NCBI RefSeq assembly: GCF_003711515.1
Contig: NW_021167087.1
Span: 545,489-609,488 of the forward strand
DNA: 64,000 nucleotides
Origin: Sodiomyces alkalinus F11
Lineage: Eukaryota > Ascomycota > Sordariomycetes > Glomerellales > Plectosphaerellaceae
Direction: 5' to 3'
Shown: positions 1-9,949 of the stretch, one piece after another
Layout: each line of letters opens with the position of its first letter
Position numbering within the stretch: the stretch's first letter is position 1
The notes under the pieces: generated by a model
The model's database searches: none
What the model saw: the letters and a program-made list of their open reading frames with translations, nothing else
Told to the model about the DNA's origin: nothing
Translations under genes and position numbers: made by a program

Positions 1-31
1 AGCAATTCCGGGTGCTAACATAACTGTGCAG

Positions 32-95
32 GACCGGTCAAATCGGGTCGAGGACGGGGATCTTCCCCAGCAACTATGTCAAGATGAAGGAGTAA
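32..95 (+). CDS. C-terminal exon of an SH3-domain protein (partial)
   Basis: This is the last exon of a gene entering from the left edge. A GCTAACA branch-like site (about 13-19) and the acceptor TGTGCAG (ending at 31) precede an exon that reads, after one base completing a split codon, TGQIGSRTGIFPSNYVKMKE and a TAA stop at 93-95. The G-I-F-P-S-N-Y-V string is the classic end of an SH3 domain (final beta strands and the 3-10 helix that helps bind PxxP ligands), so the SH3 domain is the very C-terminus of the protein. C-terminal SH3 domains are common in fungal actin-patch, BAR and polarity proteins such as Abp1, Rvs167, Lsb3 and Bzz1. The fragment is too short to choose among them. SH3 assignment is strong; gene identity is unknown. 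Confidence 0.75.
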
Positions 96-656
96 AAAAT
101 AAGGGTGAACTAGGAGGCGGCGACAGAGATGGCTACTAGAGGGGGTCGGGTAGTAAACTTCCCGGCGCTGCAATCTGCGTTTTGCATTCTATAACATGAG
201 TCCAGAGCTCCCGGCTTCAAAGTACAGGCGGGGGGTGGACGACTGAGCGAAGGGGAACCGTCAGGATGCGCAGTTTCGTTTTGTTTCTCTCGCATATGTC
301 CCGGATTTTTCCTTCTGTTGTTGCTTTCTTCGTCCCCTCTACTTACGAAATCCGGATGGGCATGATGGAGTTGGAAGGCAATTTAGAATTAGTTTGCTTT
401 TTCGCAATTCATTGCTATGACAGGTGCGGACATAAACCAGCTGGTTCATTCTCACTCAGCCTTCTTGAATGATCCGCTTGTGGTTCCCCAGACCAAAGAT
501 GTACTGCCAGAGTAAGTGAAGGGGTAGCGGCTGGAATTTTGTTTTGTTTTCTTTGTGACTCGTCTAGAGTGAAGGGTGGATAACGACATGTCTCTTCATC
601 GGCCTACTCGGTCCAGCAATTATATTTGTCACTGCTCGCCGAATCTTCCCAGCAAT
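96..656. other. Intergenic, tail to tail (SH3 gene / ABD1)
   Basis: This region lies between two converging 3' ends and should hold both 3' UTRs. It contains pyrimidine-rich stretches but no coding frame I can support, no RNA gene and no repeat. Confidence 0.6.
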
Positions 657-2141
657 CTATACCTTATAGAAGCAAAATGCGGTGTAAAAGCTGGCGGCCT
701 CTTGCTCCTCCGGAGAAACCAGGAACTCCCCACGGCCCCTCTCCCGGACGCCCATCCTCTCGCTCAACGGGCCAAGCACCGGGTCGTCTTTCTCGCTCTC
801 CCACACCTCCATGAAAGGCTTGTGGTACTGCATCTCCAGGTTATAATCTTCGGCCAGGGCACGGAAGGCCTCCCAGGGTACAACGTATTCCGGCACCTCC
901 TCCACGGCTTCGTGCAGGAAGAAATTATACTTCCAGCCGAAGGCGGGCCGGAAGATACCGTCCTCGGGCGTCTTCCCCGGAAAGCGAACGCGGTATATCT
1001 GGTTCCCCCACTCGGCCGTCTGTTCCTCTTCACCTTCCTCGAGCTCGCCCTCCTCGGCATCGGACGGCGGTTCGACGCCTTCTTCCTTCCTCTTCTTCTT
1101 CTCCGCCATGCGCTGGTTGAACTGGCCGACCCTCTCGCTCAGGACGTCGGAATTGGGTATGCAGCCAATCAGCCGGCCTCCTTTTTTCAGAGCACCCGCC
1201 ACGTTGCGGAGCATGGTGCGGGCCTTCTCCTCCGACTCGAAAGCGTAGTGCATGCAGAACATCATGCTGACGACGTCGAAGCCCCGACGGTTAAGCGGGC
1301 CCGGGTCGAAGCCGACCTGCCTGATGACGTCGATTTCTTCGATGGTCTGTCCGTAGCAATCCTTGATGTGAAACTGTGCTTCGAAGATGCGCGGAGGGGG
1401 CCGGCGGTGGTACCCTCCCCTACCTCCTCCCCGACCGCCGCCGCCGCCGCCAGGCCCGCCTCGGCTGGCCATCTGACGGTACCGCTCCTTGGCCTGGTCG
1501 ATGCTGACATCGGCGGGGTCGAGGCCGACGTAAAGCTGCACGGGTTGCGGGGCCTGCTGCCATTTGCCCAGATCACCGCCCTTTCCGCAGCCGATGTCGA
1601 GGACCAGGAGCTCGTGGCGGCTCGAGGCGGGGTGGTCTCGCGTCCCCGGCGTGTAGTCCTCGTCCGGGGAGAACTTCTGGATGATGCAGCTCTTGACCCA
1701 GTTGTTGAAGGCCCGCAGGCCCTTGATGCGGCTGTCGGTGCGTCGCCAGTCGCGTCCGCGCTCGGGGACGCTGTTGTAGTGCTGCGTGACGACGTCGTTG
1801 ATGGCGGCCCGTTGGCGGCCGTCGGCCACGGTCGCGGAGGTCGTGGTTTCGAGGGCGCGTTCTCGCTCGAGGGCCCGTTGGCGGATGGCCTCGCGTTCGG
1901 CTTCGGAGATGCGGGCTCGCGCGCCGGGCCTCTTCAACTTGCGGGCTGGCTGTTCCGAAGGCGAAGCTGCACGCCGTTTGGCTGGCTGTAGCTCCTTGGC
2001 ATTGTAGGGTTGGGGTAGCTCATCGTTTCCCAAGTCATTTCCGGCCTTGCGTTTCTTGGGGAAGTCTCGTCTGTCTGTGTTTGCATTCCCGTCGAGGGAT
2101 TCGTGCTCTTGGATGCTGCGAGACTCGTTGTCTCCAGCCAT
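657..2141 (-). CDS. ABD1: mRNA cap guanine-N7 methyltransferase
   Basis: A single-exon gene of 494 residues. It transfers a methyl group from S-adenosylmethionine to N7 of the cap guanine of nascent RNA polymerase II transcripts in the nucleus. Residues 1-110 are a basic, low-complexity tail with nuclear-localisation-like KKRK and KRR runs, as in other fungal Abd1 proteins. The catalytic domain starts at the family signature HYN (about 121) with the following RDWRR and FNNWVK segments. SAM-binding motif I, VLDIGCGKGGDLGKW, lies at about 180-194, and MMFCMHYAFES follows as the conserved cap/SAM pocket region. A glycine/arginine-rich loop (GGPGGGGGGRGGGRGG) interrupts the domain around residues 230-250 and is probably a lineage-specific insertion. 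The ATG at 2139-2141 gives a normal length. It is divergent from RPN7 with 686 bp between start codons. Confidence 0.95.
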   Translation of the reverse strand: MAGDNESRSIQEHESLDGNANTDRRDFPKKRKAGNDLGNDELPQPYNAKELQPAKRRAASPSEQPARKLKRPGARARISEAEREAIRQRALERERALETTTSATVADGRQRAAINDVVTQHYNSVPERGRDWRRTDSRIKGLRAFNNWVKSCIIQKFSPDEDYTPGTRDHPASSRHELLVLDIGCGKGGDLGKWQQAPQPVQLYVGLDPADVSIDQAKERYRQMASRGGPGGGGGGRGGGRGGYHRRPPPRIFEAQFHIKDCYGQTIEEIDVIRQVGFDPGPLNRRGFDVVSMMFCMHYAFESEEKARTMLRNVAGALKKGGRLIGCIPNSDVLSERVGQFNQRMAEKKKRKEEGVEPPSDAEEGELEEGEEEQTAEWGNQIYRVRFPGKTPEDGIFRPAFGWKYNFFLHEAVEEVPEYVVPWEAFRALAEDYNLEMQYHKPFMEVWESEKDDPVLGPLSERMGVRERGRGEFLVSPEEQEAASFYTAFCFYKV

Positions 2142-2827
2142 GGTAAGTTTCTGCGTTCTGCTAGGTGGATTGGTCTGATGGGTTAATACGAATGGTGTAG
2201 AAATCGGATATAGAGAGAGTTCAAGTTCATAGGCCCCAACTTTTGAGTTGTGGTGGATATTACAAGTTTGTTGCTTGGACTTGGATCAAACAGGCGATCT
2301 TGAAAGGCCGAGCCTCAGACTTCAATGTAATTACTGGCAGGCAGTCAATTGACACAGGGAAGCACGTTGTTGCAACAGGGCGGGTGTCCTGTATGTACAA
2401 TGTACATACGAAAGAAAATTTAGGCTCACCTCAGGTACGTATGCGCTGTAGCCTCGCGGGCCTTGCAGCGGGCAACAAGGGCTGTGACCAATCAGGTTTT
2501 GATACAGAAGGAGCTCTTCTTGCTTCTTGTCCAGTAAGAGATGTAGTGTGGGGAATGGATGACCTAACGGTACTTCGTAGGTATCTTGACCAGCATCAAG
2601 GGCACGATCATAGCTCGAGGCTGGCACCCTTCCCCATCATTTCCCACTCACATCTCCCGCCATCGGCCACCCACCACGACCACCACCAACCACCACGATC
2701 GGCCCTCCCTCTCTTCCCTTCTCACGCCTGCACTTCCAGACCCTATCGTATCCGTGGAGAAACCGAAACGCCCTTTCCCGGAGGACAGCCCCAGTAGAGC
2801 GCCGGACCAAAAAAACGACTCGATATC
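2142..2827. promoter_or_regulatory. Divergent promoter region ABD1 / RPN7
   Basis: A 686-bp head-to-head interval that must contain both promoters. It has a CT/CA-rich tract with CCACCACCAACC runs just before RPN7 and a near-perfect palindrome at 2391-2409. A reading frame through the interval has no ATG-led, conserved-looking product, so I see no gene here. Confidence 0.6.
2391..2409. repeat. 9+1+9 bp inverted repeat in a divergent promoter
   Basis: GTATGTACA, one A, then TGTACATAC form a perfect inverted repeat. It could bind a dimeric regulator or be chance in a TAC-rich stretch. Nothing else identifies it. Confidence 0.4.
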
Positions 2828-4527
2828 ATGGGTTCCGATCCGCAGTACGTGAAGTGGCCGCTTCTGCCACTCGCGCAACACGTCTTCACCGTCACAAACC
2901 CGCACGCATCCAATACCCTACAGCAGGGCGCCGCTAAGGTTCTTCAAGATGCCATCACCGAGCATAAGATGGCCCCACTCTACCGCTACCTAGCCCACCC
3001 GGTCGAGGGAGTCCTCAACCCTGTCGGCAAGGGCTCCAGTAGTCAGGTCCCTGGAAAGCCCCCTAGCCGCAAGCCCAGCATCGCCGGCGGCATGGTCGCT
3101 ACGAAGAGCCCGCAGTCGTCGGTCGCTCTACCCTGGGACGAAGACCTCTATCAGAAACTCAAGGCCGACAACGATCGGGAACTCGAGGGCTTCCAGAAGG
3201 AGGAGGACGAGGCTGTGGAGCAGGCTGGTGATACCGAAGTCTTAGCCGCGAAGGGGAAACGCGCCGAGTTTTGGGCTCGGGTGGGTGACAAGGTACGTTA
3301 CGCCGCTTGTTGTCCTCTTGTTATCCTTGCCATGCTTGGCTCCCCCCGGCAAGAGATGTGGAAGAATATCGGCTGACGTAGTGAACCCCCCCTACCCTGA
3401 AAAAAACAGGACCGAGCCATCGCCGCATATGAAGAACTTTTCGAAGAAACCGGCATCCTCGGCACCAAGATCGACCTCGTCCTAGCCATCATCCGTATGG
3501 GCCTCTTCTACGGCGACAGGCTTCTCGTCAAGAAGCACGTCGAGCGGGCCAAGTCGCTCGTCGACTCGGGCGGCGACTGGGACCGCCGCAACCGCCTCAA
3601 GGCCTACGAGGGCATCTACCTCATCACGGTCCGCGCCTACGCCGCCGCCGGCCCGCTCCTCCTCGACTCCCTCTCCACATTCACCAGCTACGAGCTCTGC
3701 ACGTACTCGTCCCTCGTTGTCTACTCCGTCCTCGCCGGCTCCGTCGCCCTCAAGCGCGTCGACTTCAAGTCCAAGGTCGTCGACGCCCCGGAAATCAAGG
3801 CCATCCTGGGCGACGGCGAAGACAAGCTGCTGGCCCTCTCGGGTGCTCTCAGTGCCGGCCTAGGCGTCGACGACTCGCCCTCGGCCAAGGACACTGAGAG
3901 TGGGGGAGCCGCCGGTGCGACGTCCAAGGTGGCCGCTGTCAACCTTACCACCCTCGGTACCAGCACCGAGCAGCCCGAGGCCGAGATGGCGATCGATTTT
4001 TCTCCTCTCGCCCAGCTCGTCTCGAGTCTCTACAACGGCCACTACAAGCAGTTCTTCCAGGCCCTCGCCCTCGTGGAGGAGTCGTTCTTCTCCCAAGACC
4101 GTTACCTGCTCGAGCACAAGCACTGGTTCATCCGGGAGATGCGACTTCGTGCCTATCAGCAGCTTCTGCAGAGTTACCGTGTTGTCGGCCTTGATTCCAT
4201 GGCTGCCGACTTTGGTGTAACCGTTGACTTTCTGGACCGGTATGTTTCTCCTCTTCCCATACGGCAAGCAGAAGAAGAAGAGGAAAAAGAAAAAAAGCAA
4301 AAAAAAACTGACGAACAACACTCCCCAGCGATCTCGCCAATTTCGTCGCCGGCGGCCGCATTGCCTGCACCATTGACCGCGTGACCGGCAACGGCATCAT
4401 CGAGACCAACCGCCCCGACGACAAGAACAAGCAGTACCAGGATGTGGTCCGGCAAGGTGACCAGTTGATCACCAAGCTTCAAAAGTACGGCCAGGCCGTG
4501 CGTCTAAGGGGGAGCGAGAGGGCATGA
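2828..4527 (+). CDS. RPN7: 26S proteasome regulatory subunit RPN7 (PSMD6)
   Basis: Three exons, 2828-3292, 3410-4239 and 4329-4527, give 497 residues. Rpn7 is a PCI-domain scaffold of the 19S lid and contacts other lid subunits. The start MGSDPQYVKWPLLPLAQ and the MAPLYRYL segment are typical of Rpn7. The second exon carries the helical repeat core (MGLFYGDR, RNRLKAYEGIYLI, TFTSYELCTY). The PCI/winged-helix part begins at about residue 353 and continues across intron 2 into the ending VAGGRIACTIDR and GIIETNRPD. Intron 1 (117 bp, GTACGT...ACAG) is phase 0 and intron 2 (89 bp, GTATGT...CCAG) is phase 2; both keep the frame. A Ser/Gly/Thr-rich insert at about 305-350 is the only unusual part and falls in a variable loop. 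Confidence 0.95.
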
Positions 4528-5134
4528 TCTGTCGCTACACACTACAAACTGCGTTTCGAGTTATGCATGGAATGGGGCGGCGAGAGAAAGAGAGGAAACC
4601 GGGGGAACCATTTGGCGGGTTTTGTGCAATCCGTCCTGTATGATACTGATACCTCGTTGAGGGGCGAAGAATAGACGAACCGAGGAGAGGGAGAAACCCC
4701 AGAGCAAATACGTCTCGTGATTATGTTACGATGCTTTTTGGAGTACGTCTAGCCCCTAGCATTGTCGGCTGTTACACCTAAGATGGCCTACAGGCTAGAA
4801 GTATGCAAAATGTAAGAGCGTAATGACTTGCCAGAAAAGTGAATTAAACCCATGTTGGGATGTTAGAATAAAACTGAATATTCAGAAAGTCAGGTAGCTA
4901 ATCGCTATTTTGGGGGTCTCTCTCTCTCTATGATAGGCGCCTTTTGCTTAATGCGAACGCTCGCGCTGTATGCCACTCCGCTAAACAAATAAAAGGTCTG
5001 GCGGTCTTTTGTTCTTCACCCTGCATATGCCATTGTTCTTCTTTTCCCTTTGCTCGGTATCCCCTTAACAGAAGAAAAAGAAAAAGAAAAAGAAAAATCC
5101 CCTTTTACTCTTCTTCCGCCAGTCAGAGGTCACG
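4528..5134. other. Intergenic, tail to tail (RPN7 / ALT)
   Basis: A 607-bp convergent interval with 3' UTR material, a TCTCTCTCTC run near 4918-4930 and an (AGAAAA)n tract at about 5071-5097. No gene seen. Confidence 0.6.
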
Positions 5135-6680
5135 TCACCGATGCTCGTCCATGAACTTCTTGTGGAAATCGACGATGCGGCCCACCCAGTCGGTGCCGGG
5201 GGCCAGGAAGGTGGTTCGGAAGTGCAGCGTGTCCTTTTTCTGCCCGAACCCGCTTCCCGGGACGACGCAAATGCCCGTGGCCTTGAGGAGGCGTATGCAG
5301 TAGTACTCGTCGGGGGAGCGGCCCTCGGCGGCGGCGGCCTCGGCGGCACGCGGAGGCAGGCGGATGGTGGGAAACAGGTACATGCTGCCCTGCGGGGGCC
5401 CGCACTCGACGCCCTCCATGCGGGAGAAGGCGGCGTGGAGGGCGTCGGCGCGCTCCTTGAGGCCCTGGAAGATGGCGCTATACTCGGCGTTGTACTGCTC
5501 GTAGGACGGGTCGCCCGGTTGCGGGGGGTTGACCATGAGCTCGACGACGCACTGGCCGACGACGGGGGCGCAGAGGGTGATGCTGACGAACTTGTAGATG
5601 TTGGCCTCGACCTCCGGGTGGAAGCCGACGAGCTCGAAGTAGCCGCCGCGGTGGCCGCACTCGCCGATCATGCCCTTGGACACGGAGTGGAGGGAGGCGA
5701 GCTCGACGTGGTCGTACTTGTTCGGGTTCTCCTGCTGCAGCAGGCGGAGGACGCGCTTGAACGAGTGGAAGCGGCCCTCGAAGACGTTGGTCTGATAGAC
5801 CTCGTCGGCGAGGACGACGAGGTTCTTTTCTGCGGCAAACGCGAGGATGGCGCGGATGTTGTCCTCGGGCAAGGAGGCGCCGGTGGGATTGCCCGGGTTG
5901 ATGATGACAAGGGCACGAACGTCGGTCCCCTCGGCGACGGCCTTGTCGTGGGAGGCACGGATAATCTCGAGGTCGGTGCTCCAACCCGATTCTTCGTCGA
6001 GGTTGTAGGGCACGCATCGAGCGTTGAGGATAGAGAGGGAAGCGGTGTAGAGGGGATACTGGGGGATGGGAACGAGGACACCGGTGTCCGGGCCGGCGCA
6101 GATGACGTGGAGGAGGGTGTTCACGCCGGAGGACGCACCTCCTGAGAGGTAGATCTTGGATGGGTCTGCCGGAAAGCCATCTCTCCCTGGAGAACAGAAG
6201 GTAGTGTCATGTGTTAGTTACTCTCCACTCCATCTCGAAAGGTAAAGGAAACAAGAGGAACTAAGAAGGAAACTCACTCTCGATGAACTTCGCGATGCTC
6301 TCTTTGATGGCGGGAACGCCGGCACTGGCGCTGTAGGCACCCACTGACCCCACCTTGCTCAATAGCCACTTTGCCCGCTCAATGACGTCGGTCTTGTAGT
6401 CGAGCTGGTTGAGGAGGACATCTTCATGATCCAGCAACTTCGGGTTTTCCACCAGACTAAGAACCTGACGGATGAAGGTGAGGGGCTTCTGGTCGAGCTG
6501 CTGCGGGTTGCCGATGTTTGCGGAGATGACCTGGTCAAAGGGCAGGTCGGTGTCACCCTTGGCCAGTCTGGCACGATACTCCTCGGAGAGGGTAGCGAGC
6601 TCTCCTCTCACGGCGTATTGGGCAGACCGAACATGGGGACTAATGTTATCGATGTGCAGGCGAGGCTTCAGGGTCGACAT
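5135..6680 (-). CDS. Alanine transaminase (alanine-2-oxoglutarate aminotransferase)
   Basis: Two exons (6680-6278, then 6186-5135; 91-bp intron, phase 1) encode 484 residues. It is a PLP fold-type I aminotransferase interconverting alanine and 2-oxoglutarate with pyruvate and glutamate. The signature order is right: SGGASSG for the cofactor phosphate (about 150), PIPQYPLY, INPGNPTG, LADEVYQ with Asp262 and Tyr265, and the Schiff-base lysine Lys305 in SVSKGMIGE. The C-terminal small domain includes VVPGSGFGQ and the FRTTFLAP ending. I chose the ATG at 6678-6680 (MSTLKPRLHIDN), which matches cytosolic family members. The frame stays open upstream without another ATG and would encode a basic, presequence-like leader (see findings). 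Function is secure; compartment is not. Confidence 0.93.
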
Positions 6681-7027
6681 GGCTCGAAAGTGTGGGACGG
6701 AAGTGGGGGGTTCGAGCAGTGTTGACCGACGTGGTAATGCGACTCCAGTCAAGAACCGCGGGGTATCTGTTGAATAGTGGTTGTTTGAAGGTTAATCACA
6801 AGTTTGTGAGGAGGAAAGGACTAAAGCCACAGGGAGAAATAGTGTAGAGTGGCGGCTTTGAAGTGGTTGTGGTCCGGTGATCAGACTTTAGTCTCGGGAC
6901 TCGGGATAGGTAGAACGGTGGAGTCCGGAACGCCGCAAGTCACAACTTTTGACAGGCTGTAGTTAAGGGGGAAGATTGAAGATGCAAAAAAGCCAAAAGG
7001 CAAGGAAAGAAGGGGAAAAGAGAGAAG

Positions 7028-7070
7028 GAAGAAAAAAAAAAGAAAGAAAAAGAAAGAAAGAAAGAAAGAG
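7028..7070. repeat. (GAAA)n microsatellite
   Basis: Purine-only run dominated by GAAA units, inside a longer purine-rich strand from about 6985. Confidence 0.8.
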
Positions 7071-8067
7071 AGCAAGACATGATGCTCGGACGAGGGTAAC
7101 ATCAAAACAAGAGGAGACCCTGCCTAGGCCTAATGCAATGCGCCGCCATACGCAGACGACCGGTTCACGGCTCAGAGAAACGGATCATGGCCCCATAGGC
7201 AGGAGATCGGTGCATCATAGGGAGAGTGAGTCGTCTGACCCCATCAATTGACACATGGCATAGCCGATTATCCCGAGAGGAGTCCCAGGCGAGAAGACCG
7301 AGCCAAGCCCCCGAGAAATCCGAAGCCAAGGCGCCGAGAAGTCCAAGCCAGGGCGCGAGGCTACCATCGGGACTGAACGGGGGTGGTGGCCCTCTTTGAA
7401 CGTGAACGAACATGAGCGGTCCGAAACCGGGGCATGGCTCCGACTTCCTGCAGGGTCCGGCGACGACGGTGCGCTTTTTAGGGGCAGGGGTCATGGGGCT
7501 GCAGCAAGCGGGAGTTCGAGTCATCCTGCCTAGTGTCAAGGCAATAGCAAATAGAGCCATGGGGAAAAGAGGGGTTGAAGAAGGTAAAGGCGCCCCAAAT
7601 CAGAAAGCTAATGGAAAAACCGGCGAGATAGAGTGGGGGAGGGGGGGATGGACCTCGTTCGGTGGGATGTTCATGTCAGGTTCCAGGTTTGCCAGGTTCA
7701 CTTCACGCCATCTGCCCATGTCAACTTGATTGGTGCCACGCGCATAGGAATGTGGCAGTGGCGGCTGACGCAGGGCCCTGCGCGGTAATGAAGCCCGTTT
7801 CGTTTGACAGCGACTCCATGGCACGAGGGTGCATTCGGAGACGGTGAGGATGAGTGACAGGGAGAGGAAAGAAGATGTAGCGAGCTCACCTTGAAGATGC
7901 GATGAGCTGCCCGGTTTGACCATCCCGTGCTGCGATCGGACGACAGATGTAAGGGTCCGGCCCATTGACGTGGAGGAAGCAAGGGACGACATCTGGAGTT
8001 GGACGGAACGTTGCAATCTCGGGACACCTTGAACCAAACGGTCGGAGTGATGATGGGGTGACGGCAC

Positions 8068-8121
8068 TGATGGGCTGATGGGCTGATGGGCTGATGGGCA
8101 GATGGGCGGATGGGCGGATGG
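8068..8121. repeat. 8-bp tandem repeat, about 6.75 copies
   Basis: Four exact TGATGGGC units are followed by AGATGGGC, GGATGGGC and a partial GGATGG. Copies differ only at the first base, and the change runs in one direction along the array. It lies about 0.8 kb upstream of the bL33m start. Confidence 0.9.
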
Positions 8122-8908
8122 AGGGTTAGCGATAAGCTCGAACAGCTACAGCTGGCTGTCTCTATTCGTTAGCAATAAGCTAACCCAAGCCTAAAGCTGA
8201 AGAAGCCCCCAAGAACTGTGAGTAACGAGTTCGAGTTCGCAGCGAAGATAGCTGACATGTGAGTAATGGGAATGACTGAATGGGGTGGTTTGACCAAAAG
8301 TCGGTCTGTTGACACATTGTCTGGAATATTATTACGTGTACAGACTAGAAGAAAATGATATTAGGTAAGCCAAACAACAACTGAAGGGATATGAATAAGT
8401 CACGATAGGCGTATGTAGGTACCTATACCTCGACGCCACCACAAAGCAACTAATCACCAAATGGCCAAGAAAAGACAAGATAGAATATATTCTTTTCGAC
8501 TTTTCGGATCAAAATAGTTTGTATATACCAAAGCGTCTCAATATTCTCTCTCCCCAATATGATCAATTATTACATCCGATCAAGTGGGAATTGTGTCGTC
8601 GTCTCTACGTTTTCCGACATACATTTAGTGTAGAAGACAAGCTTCATCCGAAAGCTTGCACCACGTGCCACAACCGTACAGCGCGGTACGTACCGTTGTA
8701 CCCCAACGATCGTCTCCCCATCACGAAGAATCATCGGCGGGGCCTTTCCAAAAGTCCTCGGCATCCGGCGCTTCAATTCACCGACGGCCTTCTGGCGTAG
8801 CTGTCGGCTCCATCCGAAAACTTCGTTCCGACGCGAGAACCAAGCTCAAAGCCGAGTCGACTGGCGGAGATACACAGAAGGCCCGTCGTCGCAACATACA
8901 ATTTCACC

Positions 8909-9348
8909 ATGGCGAAGAAAGGTAACTATTCATTGACTCTTCCTATGCCTCCGTTCCCGACATTTCCGAGTGGGAAGCTAACCACTCGACTACCCCCAAT
9001 GGAACAGCGAAGTCTCGTATCATCACCGTCCGCCTCCTCTCCATGGCCATGACGGGCTTCTTCTACACCTTCAATCGCGTCCGTACAGCTTCCCCGATGA
9101 GCATGCTCAAGTACGATCCGATTGGTACGTCTGCGTTTATCGTCTAAGCTCCATCCTCCTCCTTCTGGCTCCCGCCAAGTCGACATCGTGGCTCCCCGCC
9201 ATGCCGCCTATATCGTGCACTAACCCGACCACGAATCGACCTGGCGGCCACAAAAGCACCTTCTCATTTTGACCAAAACCTCTGACGATCGCGTATAACA
9301 GTGCGGAGAAAAGTTCTCTTCCTCGAACAAAAGCGGAAAGGCAAATGA
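8909..9348 (+). CDS. MRPL39: Mitochondrial large-subunit ribosomal protein bL33m
   Basis: Three small exons, 8909-8921 (13 nt), 9008-9124 and 9302-9348, make a 58-residue protein reading [20 protein letters not shown], then [20 protein letters not shown] and [16 protein letters not shown]. This is the bL33 family: a basic protein of about 50-60 residues, known in yeast mitochondria as MRPL39, near the E site of the mitoribosomal large subunit. As in other fungal mitochondrial members, no zinc-ligand cysteines remain. Both introns are GT-AG. The second (177 bp) has a CACTAACCC branch-like site and joins inside a valine codon. The first exon codes for only four residues plus one base, so the gene is easily missed. 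Confidence 0.88.
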
Positions 9349-9949
9349 TCGACGTTCCGGCTTTACAATTCGTCTCGAACCCCCTACACGACGCGATCCA
9401 TCGATCCTCCGTCCCACACCAATTCGCAATGTACCAATAATGATATCAACATCCAGCGGCGTTCGCGGTGGTCTGGTTTGACCTTTGATTTAAAACAATG
9501 AAGAATCAACATGTATCTATATCTACTACCAGACATCCGCTCCCGCCGACTTCGATCCTCTGTGGACAAGGAGACTACAACACACGAGGATCGACGGGAC
9601 ATTGGTTACCTCCTGAAGCCAGGCTAGGTACATATAGAAGCAAAATCAGTCTCCCTAATATCTTCCATGTGCGACAATCCTGCGCGGAACCCACGACCCC
9701 TGACCATTTTGAAAAGCAACTGAGAAGCAGTCAGACATTGATGACAATGATACGTGCCCGCAAGAAACAGCAAACGACTTTTTTCTTTCTTTTTTTGACC
9801 TTGAACATAACCATGAACGGTTCTCTTTCGTTGGTGGTACATTGCCAGCCTCCACAGATACTCACAGAGCAGTAGACCACGACTTCGTTCAGGCGTCGGA
9901 CTCGGCAGGCTGCCAGAACCATCCCTCGGTGAAAGAGACCTGGACTTAA
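9349..9949. other. Intergenic, tail to tail (bL33m / coiled-coil gene)
   Basis: 601 bp between two 3' ends. AT-richer than its surroundings with a T-rich run near 9780-9796. No gene seen. Confidence 0.6.

Larger units (their letters stand above)
6681..8908. promoter_or_regulatory. Divergent intergenic region ALT / bL33m
   Basis: 2.2 kb between two start codons. It holds the presequence-like leader just upstream of the transaminase, a GAAA-rich microsatellite at about 7028-7070, an 8-bp tandem array at 8068-8121 and a TAGGTACCTATACCT motif near 8417. Open frames in it have no family resemblance and mostly no ATG, so I call no gene. Confidence 0.5.

Noticed and set aside
576..1991. 471-codon plus-strand frame
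   Set aside because: Lies antisense over ABD1. It arises from the GC-rich third positions of the real gene and has no family resemblance.
2243..2797. 184-codon frame between ABD1 and RPN7
   Set aside because: Starts at a non-ATG codon, has low-complexity Pro/His/Ser composition and sits in a promoter-length divergent gap.
5141..6145. 334-codon plus-strand frame
   Set aside because: Antisense shadow of the alanine transaminase; Gly/Val/Asp-rich composition typical of such shadows.
7412..7729. 105-codon plus-strand frame near 7.5 kb
   Set aside because: Low-complexity Gly/Arg-rich composition, no family features, in a divergent promoter interval.
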